DNA of 64,000 nucleotides from Candidatus Nucleicultrix amoebiphila FS5 (GTDB lineage: Bacteria; Pseudomonadota; Alphaproteobacteria; Caedimonadales; Nucleicultricaceae): positions 248,001-312,000 of the forward strand of contig NZ_CP008743.1 of assembly GCF_002117145.1 (NCBI RefSeq), in the 5' to 3' direction. The notes below the pieces were generated by a model, which saw nothing but the letters and a program-made list of their open reading frames with translations, ran no database searches and was not told where the DNA came from. Each line of letters begins with the position of its first letter. Within the stretch, counting starts at the first letter, position 1. This document shows, in pieces, positions 25,584 to 35,688 of the stretch. Both the position numbers and the translations under genes were made by a program.

Positions 25584-26056
25584 TTTGCCTCACTTACTGA
25601 AATCATTGCTGTAAAGATGGCTTCTGCGTGCAAAACACCATCAACCTTGGCCTCCCCCTTATATTTCCAAACATTACGTCTGTTTTGTATTTTTGTAACA
25701 TGCAGTTCTAACACATGCCCTGGAAGAACAGGCTTACGAAAACGTGCTTCATCAATAGACATAAAGTAAACTAATTTTTCTTTGTCTTCAGATTTCAAAA
25801 ATTTACTTACAATCACCCCCGCAGTTTGCGCCATAGCTTCAACAATCAATACACCTGGCATTACAGGATAATTAGGAAAATGGCCTTGAAAAAAAGGCTC
25901 ATTCACTGTTACTCCCTTAATACCAACGGCACTTTCATCTGATTGAATTTTTTCAATACGGTCTACCATAAGCATGGGATAACGATGAGGGATCAACTTT
26001 TTAATTTGTTCTATGTCTAAACTTTCATAATTCAAATTTGTTGCAGTCATAGTCAT
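25580..26056 (-). CDS. fabZ: 3-hydroxyacyl-ACP dehydratase
   Basis: 158 residues with the hotdog-fold motifs [39 protein letters not shown] (catalytic His and Glu) and [13 protein letters not shown]. FabZ dehydrates 3-hydroxyacyl-ACP and competes with LpxA and LpxD for that substrate, which explains its place between them. It overlaps lpxD by 4 bp. Confidence 0.97.
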   Translation of the reverse strand: MTMTATNLNYESLDIEQIKKLIPHRYPMLMVDRIEKIQSDESAVGIKGVTVNEPFFQGHFPNYPVMPGVLIVEAMAQTAGVIVSKFLKSEDKEKLVYFMSIDEARFRKPVLPGHVLELHVTKIQNRRNVWKYKGEAKVDGVLHAEAIFTAMISVSEAK

Positions 26057-27093
26057 TGTGATCCACGCTTTTTAGTTGCACTTACCATATGCGCAAGAGA
26101 AATCGTTTGCCGATGCCACTGTTTCACAGGAACAGCCGGACTTCCAGCAACAGCTTCTCCTTCAAGGATATCGCGCATTACGCCACTTTGAGCAGCGATT
26201 TTTGCACGAGAACCAATATTTAAATGCCCTGTAATACCTGCCTGACCTGCGGCAATTACATAATTCCCCATACGCGTACTTCCAGAAATACCCACCTGCG
26301 CTACAATAACGCATCCTTGGCCAAGTCTTACGTTGTGTGCAATTTGCACCAAATTATCAATCCTAGAGCCTTTACCAATTACCGTATCATCCATGCTGCC
26401 ACGATCAATGGTTGTATTGGCTCCAATCTCAACATGATCTTCAATAATGACACGACCCAACTGAGGAACTTTGACATGCCCCTTCTCGTCCATAAAAAAT
26501 CCGAATCCTGACTGTCCTATACAAGTTCCCTGATAAATCACGACATGATCACCAATAATTGAAAAACATATGCGCACACCTGCGGAAATAAGACAGTTTT
26601 TGCCTATCTTTACTCTTGGTCCAATAACTGCATTGGCTCCAATCTTAGTTCCAGATCCAATTTCAGCATTGGCCTGAATTACAGCACCATATTCAATAAC
26701 ACAATTTTCACCAATTTTCGCTGTCGGGTGAATAGCAGTTTCTTGGATAGAAAAGCGGCTTTCATGGTGAGGATAAAACGCGTCTGCCACAATCCCAAAA
26801 CAACGATAAGGAGACCTTGTTATGAGAGCCGTCGTTGTTTCCGGACAATGCTGAACCATGTCTGGTTCTACAAAGCAAAATCCAGCGTGTGTCGATTGCA
26901 ATTGGGAAATGTATTTCTTATTATGTAACATAGCTAAATGGGTTGCTTGCGCTTCATCCAGTCGTGCAATACCGCCCACAGAAGTGTCTTTCGTCACTCC
27001 TTGGCCATATCTGACTTCCTTTATGTCTGTTAAGCTTAAAATTGCACTTAAAGGTAAAGGGCCTTTGTATTCAAAAAAATTATGATCTATCAT
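26053..27093 (-). CDS. lpxD: UDP-3-O-acylglucosamine N-acyltransferase
   Basis: 346 residues: N-terminal uridine-binding domain with [16 protein letters not shown], a hexapeptide-repeat beta-helix ([19 protein letters not shown] onward), the conserved QSGFGF, the catalytic His in [11 protein letters not shown], and a C-terminal helix. It adds the N-linked 3-hydroxyacyl chain in lipid A synthesis. It follows the ompH gene by 12 bp in the operon. Confidence 0.97.
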   Translation of the reverse strand: MIDHNFFEYKGPLPLSAILSLTDIKEVRYGQGVTKDTSVGGIARLDEAQATHLAMLHNKKYISQLQSTHAGFCFVEPDMVQHCPETTTALITRSPYRCFGIVADAFYPHHESRFSIQETAIHPTAKIGENCVIEYGAVIQANAEIGSGTKIGANAVIGPRVKIGKNCLISAGVRICFSIIGDHVVIYQGTCIGQSGFGFFMDEKGHVKVPQLGRVIIEDHVEIGANTTIDRGSMDDTVIGKGSRIDNLVQIAHNVRLGQGCVIVAQVGISGSTRMGNYVIAAGQAGITGHLNIGSRAKIAAQSGVMRDILEGEAVAGSPAVPVKQWHRQTISLAHMVSATKKRGSQ

Positions 27094-27105
27094 CTTATCC
27101 GTACT

Positions 27106-27678
27106 TTACTTGGAAATACCTGGAATAACAACTTTTACTTTTGGTAGAACTGTATTCAACTTTGTAAGAACTTCCTGTGTTATTTCGACGTCCGGTTCAT
27201 GTAAGATAACGACGGATTTTGGAAACACCATTGTCAGATGATCGCGTTCTGAAATTTCAATGAGAATTTCTTTTATTTTTTCCTGAATCGTATTAAAAGC
27301 ATCATCTAAGGCTTTACCTAACTGACTGCTGCGTTCAGTGGTCTTTTCTTGAACCTCAGAGACCCTCTTCTCAAAATCGCTACGCTTCGACTCAATCTCT
27401 TGACTCAATTTTTTTTGTGCTTCCGTTTGAAGGGTTTTTTCTAGATCTCTCAATTGATCTTCAATTTTTTGAATCTCATCTTGAAATTGAGCCCTATACC
27501 CATCAATCTCTTTACGCACTTCAATAGCCGCGTTTGATTCTTGCAAAACACGATTAAAATCTAAAATAGCAATTTTCAAAGGTTTGGCGCTATTATCCTT
27601 TTCGGCATGGATAATTTGAGTACCAAACAGAATCACTAAAAAAGCGCGTAAAATAGTTTTTATCGTCATCGTCTTCAT
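27106..27678 (-). CDS. OmpH/Skp family periplasmic chaperone
   Basis: 190 residues: signal peptide ending IIHA, then a long charged helical hairpin (EVRKEIDGYRAQFQDEIQKIEDQLRDLE and following) typical of Skp/OmpH, which shields unfolded outer-membrane proteins on their way to BamA. It sits between bamA and lpxD as in most alphaproteobacteria, supporting the assignment. Confidence 0.9.
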   Translation of the reverse strand: MKTMTIKTILRAFLVILFGTQIIHAEKDNSAKPLKIAILDFNRVLQESNAAIEVRKEIDGYRAQFQDEIQKIEDQLRDLEKTLQTEAQKKLSQEIESKRSDFEKRVSEVQEKTTERSSQLGKALDDAFNTIQEKIKEILIEISERDHLTMVFPKSVVILHEPDVEITQEVLTKLNTVLPKVKVVIPGISK

Positions 27679-27689
27679 ACAACCTTTTA

Positions 27690-29978
27690 TTAAAATCTTG
27701 TACTAAAGCCAAACAAGATAAATTGGGTTCTATCATACTTCTCTTTTTTGACTGCCTTTGCAAAGTCCACACGAATGGTACCCAAAAATGGTGTTTTCCA
27801 GCGAATACCCGCACCTACTGCAGCTCTGAGAGATGCTTTATCCACAACGTTCACATTACTCTCACCTGTATACCACAAGCTACCAACATCCGTGAACACC
27901 GCCCCCTTAACGCTAAACTCATTGGGCAAACCTACAGGAAACGTAAGTTCCGCGGTTCCAGTAAAATAGCGCAATCCATTCATCGAGTCATTGGTAGTAA
28001 GATCGCGCGGTCCTACACCTTGTATCTCGAAACCTCTCAAAGAATCGCCACCTAAAGCAAATCTATCAACGATACGAACATTCTTGCCTAAACGATTCAT
28101 CATACCGCCACGCCCCACGAAAGCGAGCACCCAGTCATCGTGTACTGGATAAAAATAACCGCCAAACACACGCGTTTTAAAATAACGCACAGTTCCACCA
28201 ACACCCGCTAAGTCGTTACCAAAACCTAAAAAGTATCCTTCTGTCGGATCAAGAGCGCTATCTCGTTGATCATACACGACGTCGTGGCCCATCGCAGAAA
28301 CAGTATTAATACCGGCTTGTTCCTTAATATAACGCGATGCGTTTTGAGAAATACCGAATACCTCATCTCGACGTAAGCTATAATAAACTTTTTGGATAAT
28401 ATCTTCGGTCAAACGATAGCCAAGACGCAGGGTCGTTCCATAAATTCTCTGACGATAGGATTCATTCTGCTGTTGCTTTTGTTCAGTACGATACAAATCA
28501 ATGCCAGCTGCCAATTCGCGATTTAAGAAGTAAGGTTCAGTAAACCCAATATCAAAGCTATTTGATCGTCTTGCCAATGTAAAACTGACAGAAAGATCTT
28601 GTCCGCGCCCTCTAAAATTTCTTTCGTTAAAGCGCGTCTCAAACAATGGTCCGTCAATCGTTGAGAAACCGCCTCCTACGGAAAGCTCACCTGTACGTTC
28701 TTCTTCAACGTCCACAATAATATCAATCTTATCTGGCTCAAGGGTTGGTTCTTTTTTGATCTTTAGATCTTTGAAATGGCCAAGGTTTTTAAGACGCTTT
28801 TCTGAGTCCTTCAGCTTGCTCGTGTTAAAAGCATCCCCCTCATAAAAACGAAATTCACGCCTGATAACATCTTCATCTGTCCTGGTGTTACCAATAATAA
28901 TAATCTTATTGATATACACTCTCGGTCCTTCTTCAATCTGGAAGGTAAGTTTTACAATGTGATTTTCTTCATCTTTTTCAATTTTTGGGTTGATATCAAC
29001 AAAAGCATACCCGCTGTTTCCTAAAGAATCTGTGAGAAGTGTGATGTTTTTCTCAACAAGTTTTGAGTTGTACCAATCACCTGAACTCATGGTCAGCAGT
29101 TTTTTCAAAGAATCGGCCTTCACATCCTCAATTTCAGAAGCAACCTCAATATCTCCAAAAGTATAACGCTCACCTTCTTCGATTGTGAATGTAATAAAGA
29201 ACTCCTTTTGGTCGGGAGTTAATTCAGCGACCGCAGATTTCACACGAAAATCTGCATACCCATGTTCGAGATAAAACTTTCGCAGTAGTTCACGGTCGTA
29301 ACCAAGACGATCAGGGTCATAATACGCATCGGATGTAAAGAAACGATACCAACGAGACTCCTTCGTTTGAATAACGGATTCTAGTTTTCCTTCATTAAAT
29401 TTCTTATTACCAATAAAGAATATCTTGCTGACTTTAGTCGCCTCACCTTCTTGCACTTCAAACACAACGTCAACGCGATTTTGATCTTTTTTAACAACCT
29501 TTGGCGTCACAAGAGCTGAGAAATAACCTTTAAGACGATATAAGTCTTGAACACGCTTTGTATCATTCTTCACACGCGTGCTGGTAAAAACTTCTAGGGG
29601 CTTTAACTTTAGTTCGCTTTTTATAATTTCATCGGAAATTTCATTGTTACCTTCAATGCCCACTTGGTTCACTGTAGGATTTTCCACAACAGAAATTTTT
29701 AAGATGCCATTATCAACTTCTAAGGTAACATGCTCAAACCATTCAGTTGCATAAAGACTCTTCAAAGAATCATCGAGCATTCTCTTCGTATAAGAATTTC
29801 CTATGCGAAGATTTTGGCGTGCAACAATCGTTTCCTTGTGAATACGCTTATTACCTTCGATTTCAATTTGATTAATTATAGAACCTGAAAATTCTTGAGC
29901 AATAACGCTTGTGCAAGGATGCATACTCGCAAACATGGTTAACGCAATGTAGAATGCCCCCGCCTTAAAAATACGCAA
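27690..29978 (-). CDS. bamA: Outer-membrane protein assembly factor BamA
   Basis: 762 residues: signal peptide, five POTRA repeats (first begins INQIEIEGNKRI; a later one INKIIIIGNTRTDEDVIRREF), and a C-terminal 16-strand barrel with the conserved loop motif VGGGFSTIDG at its start and VRGF-type LRGFEIQGVGPRD near the lid loop, ending in FGFSTRF. BamA is the central insertase for outer-membrane barrels such as the DUF3570, FadL and OMP genes in this window. It overlaps neither neighbour but lies 11-15 bp from ompH and rseP. Confidence 0.97.
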   Translation of the reverse strand: MRIFKAGAFYIALTMFASMHPCTSVIAQEFSGSIINQIEIEGNKRIHKETIVARQNLRIGNSYTKRMLDDSLKSLYATEWFEHVTLEVDNGILKISVVENPTVNQVGIEGNNEISDEIIKSELKLKPLEVFTSTRVKNDTKRVQDLYRLKGYFSALVTPKVVKKDQNRVDVVFEVQEGEATKVSKIFFIGNKKFNEGKLESVIQTKESRWYRFFTSDAYYDPDRLGYDRELLRKFYLEHGYADFRVKSAVAELTPDQKEFFITFTIEEGERYTFGDIEVASEIEDVKADSLKKLLTMSSGDWYNSKLVEKNITLLTDSLGNSGYAFVDINPKIEKDEENHIVKLTFQIEEGPRVYINKIIIIGNTRTDEDVIRREFRFYEGDAFNTSKLKDSEKRLKNLGHFKDLKIKKEPTLEPDKIDIIVDVEEERTGELSVGGGFSTIDGPLFETRFNERNFRGRGQDLSVSFTLARRSNSFDIGFTEPYFLNRELAAGIDLYRTEQKQQQNESYRQRIYGTTLRLGYRLTEDIIQKVYYSLRRDEVFGISQNASRYIKEQAGINTVSAMGHDVVYDQRDSALDPTEGYFLGFGNDLAGVGGTVRYFKTRVFGGYFYPVHDDWVLAFVGRGGMMNRLGKNVRIVDRFALGGDSLRGFEIQGVGPRDLTTNDSMNGLRYFTGTAELTFPVGLPNEFSVKGAVFTDVGSLWYTGESNVNVVDKASLRAAVGAGIRWKTPFLGTIRVDFAKAVKKEKYDRTQFILFGFSTRF

Positions 29979-29993
29979 CAGAACCTCCGAAAA

Positions 29994-31118
29994 TTAATTG
30001 AATAAGTTTTTGATATACATAAAGAATTTGAATCTGGAAAGATCATTCCAAGTTGTAAGCAATACAAGTCCCATGAGCAAGGCAAAACCTATGCGAAATC
30101 CAATTTCTTGCGCTTTTTCACTTAACGGTTTACCGCGAACGGCTTCTATAAAGTAAAACAACAAATGTCCACCATCTAACATAGGGACTGGAAAAAGATT
30201 AATTAAGCCCAGATTGAGTGACAGGAATGCTGTTAACCAGATTAAATCTATCCAATTCTTTTGAGCAACTTCACCTATAGTTGTTGCAATTCCAATAGGT
30301 CCACTTAATCCATCTGCTGATTGCTTACGTACTATGATGCGCCCCACAGATTCAAGCGTAGCATAAGACACATGAATCACATCATGCAGTGCATAACCGA
30401 AAGCTGAATAAAAAGGTCGTTTCACTTGATCAAATCCCTGCTGAATCCCCAAGCGTCCAATCTTTTGATCTTTTATCTCAACAACCGTTGGTTTAACAGA
30501 AATCGTCAAGTTCTCGCCAAGACGATCAATTTTAAGATGGAGTTGGACATCAGGGCTCTTAACAATAATATCGTGCAACTCAGAAAAGGTTGTCACATTC
30601 TTATCGTTCACAGATAAAACTTTATCGCCAACCTTTAGTCCTGCTTCAGCCGCAGGGGATGAAGGCATAATGAATCCAATTTTGGCTTCTGTAGAGGGCA
30701 TCCTTTGACCTGAAACAATATAAATAATCCCAAAAATTAAAATAGCAAAAAGATAATTCGCAAGGGGACCCGCCGCTGAAACAGCAATACGTTGCCAGAC
30801 TGTTTTATGAAATAAGGACATTTTCTTTTCTTCATCGCTCATTTCTTTGATTGTTTTCGTATCAGGCTGGCTTGCTGCATTAAGATCGCTAAACATGCGC
30901 ACATAGCCACCAAGGGGCAACCAAGATATTTTCCAGCGTGTTCCTGAGCGGTCTGTCCACCCCAGAATTTCACGTCCAAACCCAATGGAAAAGACTTCAA
31001 CTTTCACGCCATTCCACTTAGCAACTAAGTAATGGCCCAATTCATGGACAAAAACTAATAGTGATAAAATAAGGATAAACGGAATTAAATTAACGTAAAG
31101 TGTTTGCAGAATGTCCAT
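29994..31118 (-). CDS. rseP: RIP metalloprotease RseP
   Basis: 374 residues with four membrane segments. The zinc site HELGH is at His25-His29 and the third ligand lies in PMLDGGHLLFY near the C-terminus. One PDZ domain is clear (SSPAAEAGLKVGDKVLSVND). RseP performs intramembrane cleavage of anti-sigma factors and removes signal-peptide remnants. It is the first gene of the run to lpxB and is adjacent to bamA, as in many proteobacteria. Confidence 0.96.
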   Translation of the reverse strand: MDILQTLYVNLIPFILILSLLVFVHELGHYLVAKWNGVKVEVFSIGFGREILGWTDRSGTRWKISWLPLGGYVRMFSDLNAASQPDTKTIKEMSDEEKKMSLFHKTVWQRIAVSAAGPLANYLFAILIFGIIYIVSGQRMPSTEAKIGFIMPSSPAAEAGLKVGDKVLSVNDKNVTTFSELHDIIVKSPDVQLHLKIDRLGENLTISVKPTVVEIKDQKIGRLGIQQGFDQVKRPFYSAFGYALHDVIHVSYATLESVGRIIVRKQSADGLSGPIGIATTIGEVAQKNWIDLIWLTAFLSLNLGLINLFPVPMLDGGHLLFYFIEAVRGKPLSEKAQEIGFRIGFALLMGLVLLTTWNDLSRFKFFMYIKNLFN

Positions 31119-31223
31119 CAGCCATACCCCTTTTTCTAGTCAAATCTTTGGCCTGCATATTAGGAAGCCTTCGCCTTGTTGGCAAGGGGCTTATTTTATT
31201 AATTTTTTAATGAAAAAAGAAGG

Positions 31224-31299
<76 letters not shown>

Positions 31300-31383
31300 G
31301 TAAGATATATGGTCTATAATCAATTCTTTAAACTTTGTCCATAGCATGTGAAAAAAAATATGAACATTGTGATGATTTTTCAG

Positions 31384-31581
31384 CTAATCGTTTTCGTCCT
31401 CTAATTTTTGAGGCTCTTTTTTAGTGTCCTCAGAAGCAATAGGAATACTATAAGCCTCCCCTAACCATTTGCCCAAATCAATCATTTTACAGCGTTCAGA
31501 GCAAAAAGGTCGGTACTTTTCAACTGAAGGTTTCTTACAGATTGGACACTTAACATTTTTCATAGACGGGGACATCCCCAT
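31384..31581 (-). CDS. yacG: DNA gyrase inhibitor YacG-type zinc protein
   Basis: 65 residues with the YacG treble-clef zinc ligands CPICKKP and [16 protein letters not shown], followed by EAYSIP and a short acidic tail. YacG binds GyrB and inhibits gyrase in E. coli. The gene is five bases after infA; maf and rng, which often sit between these genes in related bacteria, are absent here. Confidence 0.95.
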   Translation of the reverse strand: MGMSPSMKNVKCPICKKPSVEKYRPFCSERCKMIDLGKWLGEAYSIPIASEDTKKEPQKLEDEND

Positions 31582-31586
31582 GAGAT

Positions 31587-31805
31587 TTATTTCTCGCGGA
31601 AAATAATGCGGCCCTTCGTTAAATCATAAGGGGTCATTTCAACAATTACTTTATCGCCAGCCAAGACACGAATTCTATTTTTGCGCATGCGACCTGCAGT
31701 ATGAGCCAAAATAATATGGTCATTTTCAAGCTTTACGCGAAACATTGCGTTGGGAAGAACTTCCGTTACAACTCCTGGAAATTCAAGTAAGTCTTCTTTC
31801 GCCAT
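31587..31805 (-). CDS. infA: Translation initiation factor IF-1
   Basis: 72 residues, full-length IF-1 (OB fold): [40 protein letters not shown] and the terminal LTKGRIIFR. It binds the 30S A site with IF-2 and IF-3. The ribosome-binding site AGGAGAAGG is directly upstream. Confidence 0.98.
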   Translation of the reverse strand: MAKEDLLEFPGVVTEVLPNAMFRVKLENDHIILAHTAGRMRKNRIRVLAGDKVIVEMTPYDLTKGRIIFREK

Positions 31806-31934
31806 TCCTTCTCCTAATCATAATTTTTAACAACAGCAAAACTTGCTATTTAGTTTAATTTGTGAATCTTGTATAATCCATTTTAATTATTTCGCCAACC
31901 CTTTAGGTTTTAACCACTTGAAAATTATAAACCC

Positions 31935-32711
31935 ATGACAGAAGAACTGACCATTGTTTTCAAGGAATTGGCTGCTGTTTACAATTTTTTGATTCAATAC
32001 CCTTCGGAATTGATTGCTTTGATTTGGTTCTTATTTTGTTGGATTGGCTATAACTTTGTCACAGATAATATAGTAAAAAGCTCACGTAGCTTGCCAGCGC
32101 GTATGCATTTATACCGCGTTCAATGGATGACAACGACTTTAAGACGTGACAATAGAATGTTGGACATTAATATCATCAATGGGTTACAGCAAAGTATTTC
32201 CTTTTTTGCTTCAACATCTATCCTAATTATTGCTGGTCTTTTAGCTGTTTTGGGCGCTTCAGATACAGCCCTTGATATTATTAAACACCTCCCTTTTTCT
32301 ATCGAGGCCCCTAAAAATCTTTGGTATTTAAAAGTAATGATTTTAATAAGTCTGTTTGTATACGCGTTCTTCAAGCATACTTGGGCTTTAAGGCAACTTA
32401 ACTATGCTTCAATTTTGATGGGTTCAATTCCTCTTGCAAACGAAGCCGATGACCGTTTTATTCCTTCAGCCAGAAGATGTGCAATGATCGCCACGCAGGC
32501 TGCCAAGCATTTAAATCGAGGTCTCCGGACCTATTATTTTGGCATAGCTACCCTTGCTTGGTTTATTAACCCTTGGCTCTTTATGATTGCAACCACCGCC
32601 ATCGTGCTGGTGATGTATCGGCGAGAATACCGGTCACACGTTGTCAAGTTACTCAATATGCCGGGTGAGGAGCCCCTTTCGGATATCCCCACCCACCATT
32701 CTGCAAAATAA
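31935..32711 (+). CDS. DUF599 family membrane protein
   Basis: 258 residues with about four membrane segments. The family pattern is clear: ARMHLYRVQWMTTTLRRDNRMLDINIINGLQQSISFFASTSILIIAGLLAVLG and the later NRGLRTYYFGIATLAWFINPW. DUF599 members are inner-membrane proteins of unknown function. It stands alone, divergent from infA and convergent with the Lys-rich secreted protein gene. Confidence 0.9.
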   Translation: MTEELTIVFKELAAVYNFLIQYPSELIALIWFLFCWIGYNFVTDNIVKSSRSLPARMHLYRVQWMTTTLRRDNRMLDINIINGLQQSISFFASTSILIIAGLLAVLGASDTALDIIKHLPFSIEAPKNLWYLKVMILISLFVYAFFKHTWALRQLNYASILMGSIPLANEADDRFIPSARRCAMIATQAAKHLNRGLRTYYFGIATLAWFINPWLFMIATTAIVLVMYRREYRSHVVKLLNMPGEEPLSDIPTHHSAK

Positions 32712-32731
32712 GCAACCTAGAATTAGATCGC

Positions 32732-34480
32732 TTACCCTATTCTTCTATCTAAAAAAACAGTTCCAAAAGCAAGCGGCTGCTTTTTGTCTTCAACAGAGAC
32801 ATCCACTTCCTTGGAAAATATTCTAAAAGAAAAATGATGGGGGTTATTCCCATTACCTTGAGGTTTAAAGGTGCATTGTTGAGAAAATATTGTTCCCATT
32901 AAATTTTCAGGAAGAACCTGATCTGTCAGCTTCTGTGATTTTTTCTCAAGACTTCTATGAATTAAAGCAAGATTGACCACTATCCTATAGTTAAATTCTT
33001 CCTTTGAATCGAGTGTCGTGATCCCTTCAAGAATATAGTTACCCCACTCATCACGCTTAATTTTTTCCTTCTCTGATTCCTTAAGAGCGGTGTTTACAAG
33101 ATTTTGTAAATCAATGTTTGCTGAAATATGAGGATAAAACTCATCAAAATAAGGCTCACGCATTATGAGCTTAAATTGTCGATTTCCAGCATTAAGTAAG
33201 TATTCAAGAGTTTCTGATTGAGGCTCCTGATGAAACACTACAAATTGTCTTTGAAATAATTCCTCATTGAGAACTTGCATAGGGGAATTTATTTTTTGAC
33301 CAACAATAGTAACATCCGGATATTGTAATTGGTTTTTAAGGAGCTCACGCGTATCCTCAAGTTTATAGGTTTTTTCTGAAGTCTGACTATCCTTATGCGC
33401 AGCAATTTCTCTGACCCCATCGATGTAGTAATATCGTTTCGAATCAGTCAGGTAGACCATACGGGTCTTATACGGGTCACTCCCTAAATCTTTCTTCTTT
33501 AGACGTGGTAAGGCAGGCTGAACAGAATGGTGAGAAGAACGACGTTTTTTTCTTACAAGAGGTTGTGCCGTACTCGTTGCTGATGACGCTATAGCGCCAA
33601 GCCCAGTTTCATGCTTTGCTCTTCCTTTGTCCTTATAGATTTTTCTTAAGGTTGTCACTTTTTCTGGGTTTTGTTTATCTTCTCCAACACTAATAGGAGC
33701 AGAATCTTTTCTGTACAAGACAACTTGAGCATGCACAGGGTGCGTATCTGGATCAATCCAACCACCAACTTGAGCGGCTTTTTTTGCGTCTTCTGTAGAC
33801 TTTACTTCTATAGATCCTTTAAAAGCTACTTTTTTTCCCAATAGATGAGAGCGCTTAGGTTTTTTCCTGAGTGTTGGTTGAGTGCTTTCTTCTTGTGGTT
33901 TTTGCACGACAAGAGAACCTGTAGGAGTTAGCTGAGTAATGCTGAGATTATTTAATTTTTCTAGCAAATTTTCCGTCGTTTGATCGCTCTCAGACGATTG
34001 ATGCGTCGCTGTTTTTGATAATAGATCCTCCATCACTTGATTAAGACCTTCATCAATTGGTAACAATTGACTGAGATCTCCAGATGAATGAGTTTTCTCA
34101 TCTTTATCCATGGCTTTATGGGCCGAAGCATTGAAGTGTTTACGAGATTTTTTTGCCGACGTTTTTTTCTTCTTTTTTTTCGAGGGTAATAGACCTTCAT
34201 TATTACCATCTTTTCCTAGTTCAATTGTACTCGGCGGTGTTATTTGCACCTCAGACATTTCTTTAAGAAGTTGATCGAACGATTTCTTATTGAGCTTTTT
34301 CCGACGTTGTTTAGCACTTACATAAGTTTCGCCATCGGAATGGTATCTAAGACTGCCTGTATGTAAAATTTCCTCAAGTGCGTCTTCAGAATCGCTCTTA
34401 GAAGCACTCAATGTTGTTGAACAAAGTAAGACCACAGAAAGAGAGAGTATGAGGGGGGAAGTAAAACTATTAAATTTCAT
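32732..34480 (-). CDS. Large Lys-rich secreted protein of unknown function
   Basis: About 582 residues from the internal ATG at 34480, chosen because it opens directly into a signal peptide (KFNSFTSPLILSLSVVLLCSTTLSA); the upstream 23 codons lack a leader. The mature N-terminal half is low-complexity with polybasic patches (PSKKKKKKTSAKK, RKKPKRSHLLGKK, VRKKRRSSHHS) separated by Ser/Thr/Gln-rich stretches; the C-terminal third (residues about 400-580) looks folded, with TVIGQKINSP, FQRQFVVFHQEP and EEFNYRIVVNLALIHRSL. No family recognised. Patches resemble nuclear-localisation signals, so a secreted effector is possible, but surface or nucleic-acid binding are equally open. Confidence 0.75.
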   Translation of the reverse strand: MKFNSFTSPLILSLSVVLLCSTTLSASKSDSEDALEEILHTGSLRYHSDGETYVSAKQRRKKLNKKSFDQLLKEMSEVQITPPSTIELGKDGNNEGLLPSKKKKKKTSAKKSRKHFNASAHKAMDKDEKTHSSGDLSQLLPIDEGLNQVMEDLLSKTATHQSSESDQTTENLLEKLNNLSITQLTPTGSLVVQKPQEESTQPTLRKKPKRSHLLGKKVAFKGSIEVKSTEDAKKAAQVGGWIDPDTHPVHAQVVLYRKDSAPISVGEDKQNPEKVTTLRKIYKDKGRAKHETGLGAIASSATSTAQPLVRKKRRSSHHSVQPALPRLKKKDLGSDPYKTRMVYLTDSKRYYYIDGVREIAAHKDSQTSEKTYKLEDTRELLKNQLQYPDVTIVGQKINSPMQVLNEELFQRQFVVFHQEPQSETLEYLLNAGNRQFKLIMREPYFDEFYPHISANIDLQNLVNTALKESEKEKIKRDEWGNYILEGITTLDSKEEFNYRIVVNLALIHRSLEKKSQKLTDQVLPENLMGTIFSQQCTFKPQGNGNNPHHFSFRIFSKEVDVSVEDKKQPLAFGTVFLDRRIG

Positions 34481-34586
34481 CGGACTATCACCATAAAATA
34501 TAGATTGAATAAGTTTAGGGAAAATACATGACCATTTGGAAATAATCAATGAAAAAATAGATACGTGTATTTAATTATTTAATAAA

Positions 34587-34871
34587 TTATTTTTTTTGGG
34601 ATGTAACAACTTGAACTATATCATTAAACCAATCGGCTATCTTTGTAAAATGAGACTGGGTACCTTTTGGTCTAAAATCATACCAAATCATTTCATTAAT
34701 AGCAGGAACATTCGCCGCCAAGAAAGAAGAAGCTAGCGTTGCAAGCATACTCCCCCACCCTAAATAACCGCTTATCCCATAACTTATGGATGTACCAATT
34801 CCAAGAGTGGGAAGCCAATAGTACCAAGACTTAGGATATTTAAAAATAAAAGCAAACGCATTTTTCTTAAT
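34587..34871 (-). CDS. Possible small membrane protein with ATT start (94 aa)
   Basis: A hand-found frame with natural-looking protein sequence and two hydrophobic segments (YYWLPTLGIGTSISYGISG, GSMLATLASSFLAANVPA), ending DWFNDIVQVVTSQKK. No ATG, GTG or TTG is available at its 5' end; the ATT at 34871 overlaps the stop of the SDR gene (GATTAA), so it would be translated by coupling from a rare start. It may instead be the remnant of a longer gene. Confidence 0.4.
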   Translation of the reverse strand: MKKNAFAFIFKYPKSWYYWLPTLGIGTSISYGISGYLGWGSMLATLASSFLAANVPAINEMIWYDFRPKGTQSHFTKIADWFNDIVQVVTSQKK

Positions 34872-35688
34872 CCAAAAAGAAGTCTGGTATCAATTGAGTT
34901 CCAGGAGTCATAGCGTACTGATCAAAATCTGTAACCCCTTCACTCTTCAGCAAGGCATCATCTATAAAAAAATTCCCCGTACACTCATGACTATTTTTAG
35001 TAAGAATTATATGAGCAGCGTCTGCCACTATTTTTGGCGACCTTGAAGCTTTCAGAAAGCTCTCTCCCCCCAACATTTGAATGGCTGCGGTAGCGATACA
35101 CGTACGTGGCCAAAGCGCATTGACAGCAATTTTATCAGTTTTAAATTCTTCGGCCATCCCCAATACGCACATGCTCATTCCATACTTAGACATTGTATAA
35201 GCACAATGAGGCTTAAACCACTTAGCATTCATGTTTAATGGGGGGGAAAGCATTAACACATGGGGATTGGCTGCTTTTTTAAGATAGGGAATACACGCTT
35301 GGGTAGTCGCAAAAGTCCCTCGAACGTTAATATCAAACATGAGGTCATAGCGCTTCATCTCAGTGGCAAGAGTCCCAGTTAAATTGATAGCACTGGCGTT
35401 ATTTACCAAAATATCTATCCCTCCGAAGGTCTGAACAGTTTTTTCAACTGCACTGACAATCTGATCTTCAAAGCGAATATCTCCTTGTATAGGCAGTGCT
35501 TTTCCCCCTGCTTCTTCAATTTCTTTCGCCACTGAGTATATGGTGCCTTGCAATTTTGGATGCGCTTCTGCAGTTTTTGCAATAAATGCAATATTGGCAC
35601 CGTCTCGCGCGGCTTTGAGAGCTATCTCTCGACCGATCCCTCGGCTACCACCGGTAATAAATAGCGTTTTTCCTTTAAGATCAGACAT
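34867..35688 (-). CDS. SDR family oxidoreductase (HSDL2-like)
   Basis: 273 residues, classical short-chain dehydrogenase: TGGSRGIGREIA, NNAS, and YTMSKYGMS (Tyr-x3-Lys). The long form with PPLNMNAKWFKPHCAYTMSKYGM and NALWPRT resembles the HSDL2/AtuG branch linked to fatty-acid or isoprenoid acid catabolism. Its start touches the stop of the hydratase gene, placing it at the end of the beta-oxidation operon; the exact substrate is not predictable. Confidence 0.88.
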   Translation of the reverse strand: MSDLKGKTLFITGGSRGIGREIALKAARDGANIAFIAKTAEAHPKLQGTIYSVAKEIEEAGGKALPIQGDIRFEDQIVSAVEKTVQTFGGIDILVNNASAINLTGTLATEMKRYDLMFDINVRGTFATTQACIPYLKKAANPHVLMLSPPLNMNAKWFKPHCAYTMSKYGMSMCVLGMAEEFKTDKIAVNALWPRTCIATAAIQMLGGESFLKASRSPKIVADAAHIILTKNSHECTGNFFIDDALLKSEGVTDFDQYAMTPGTQLIPDFFLD

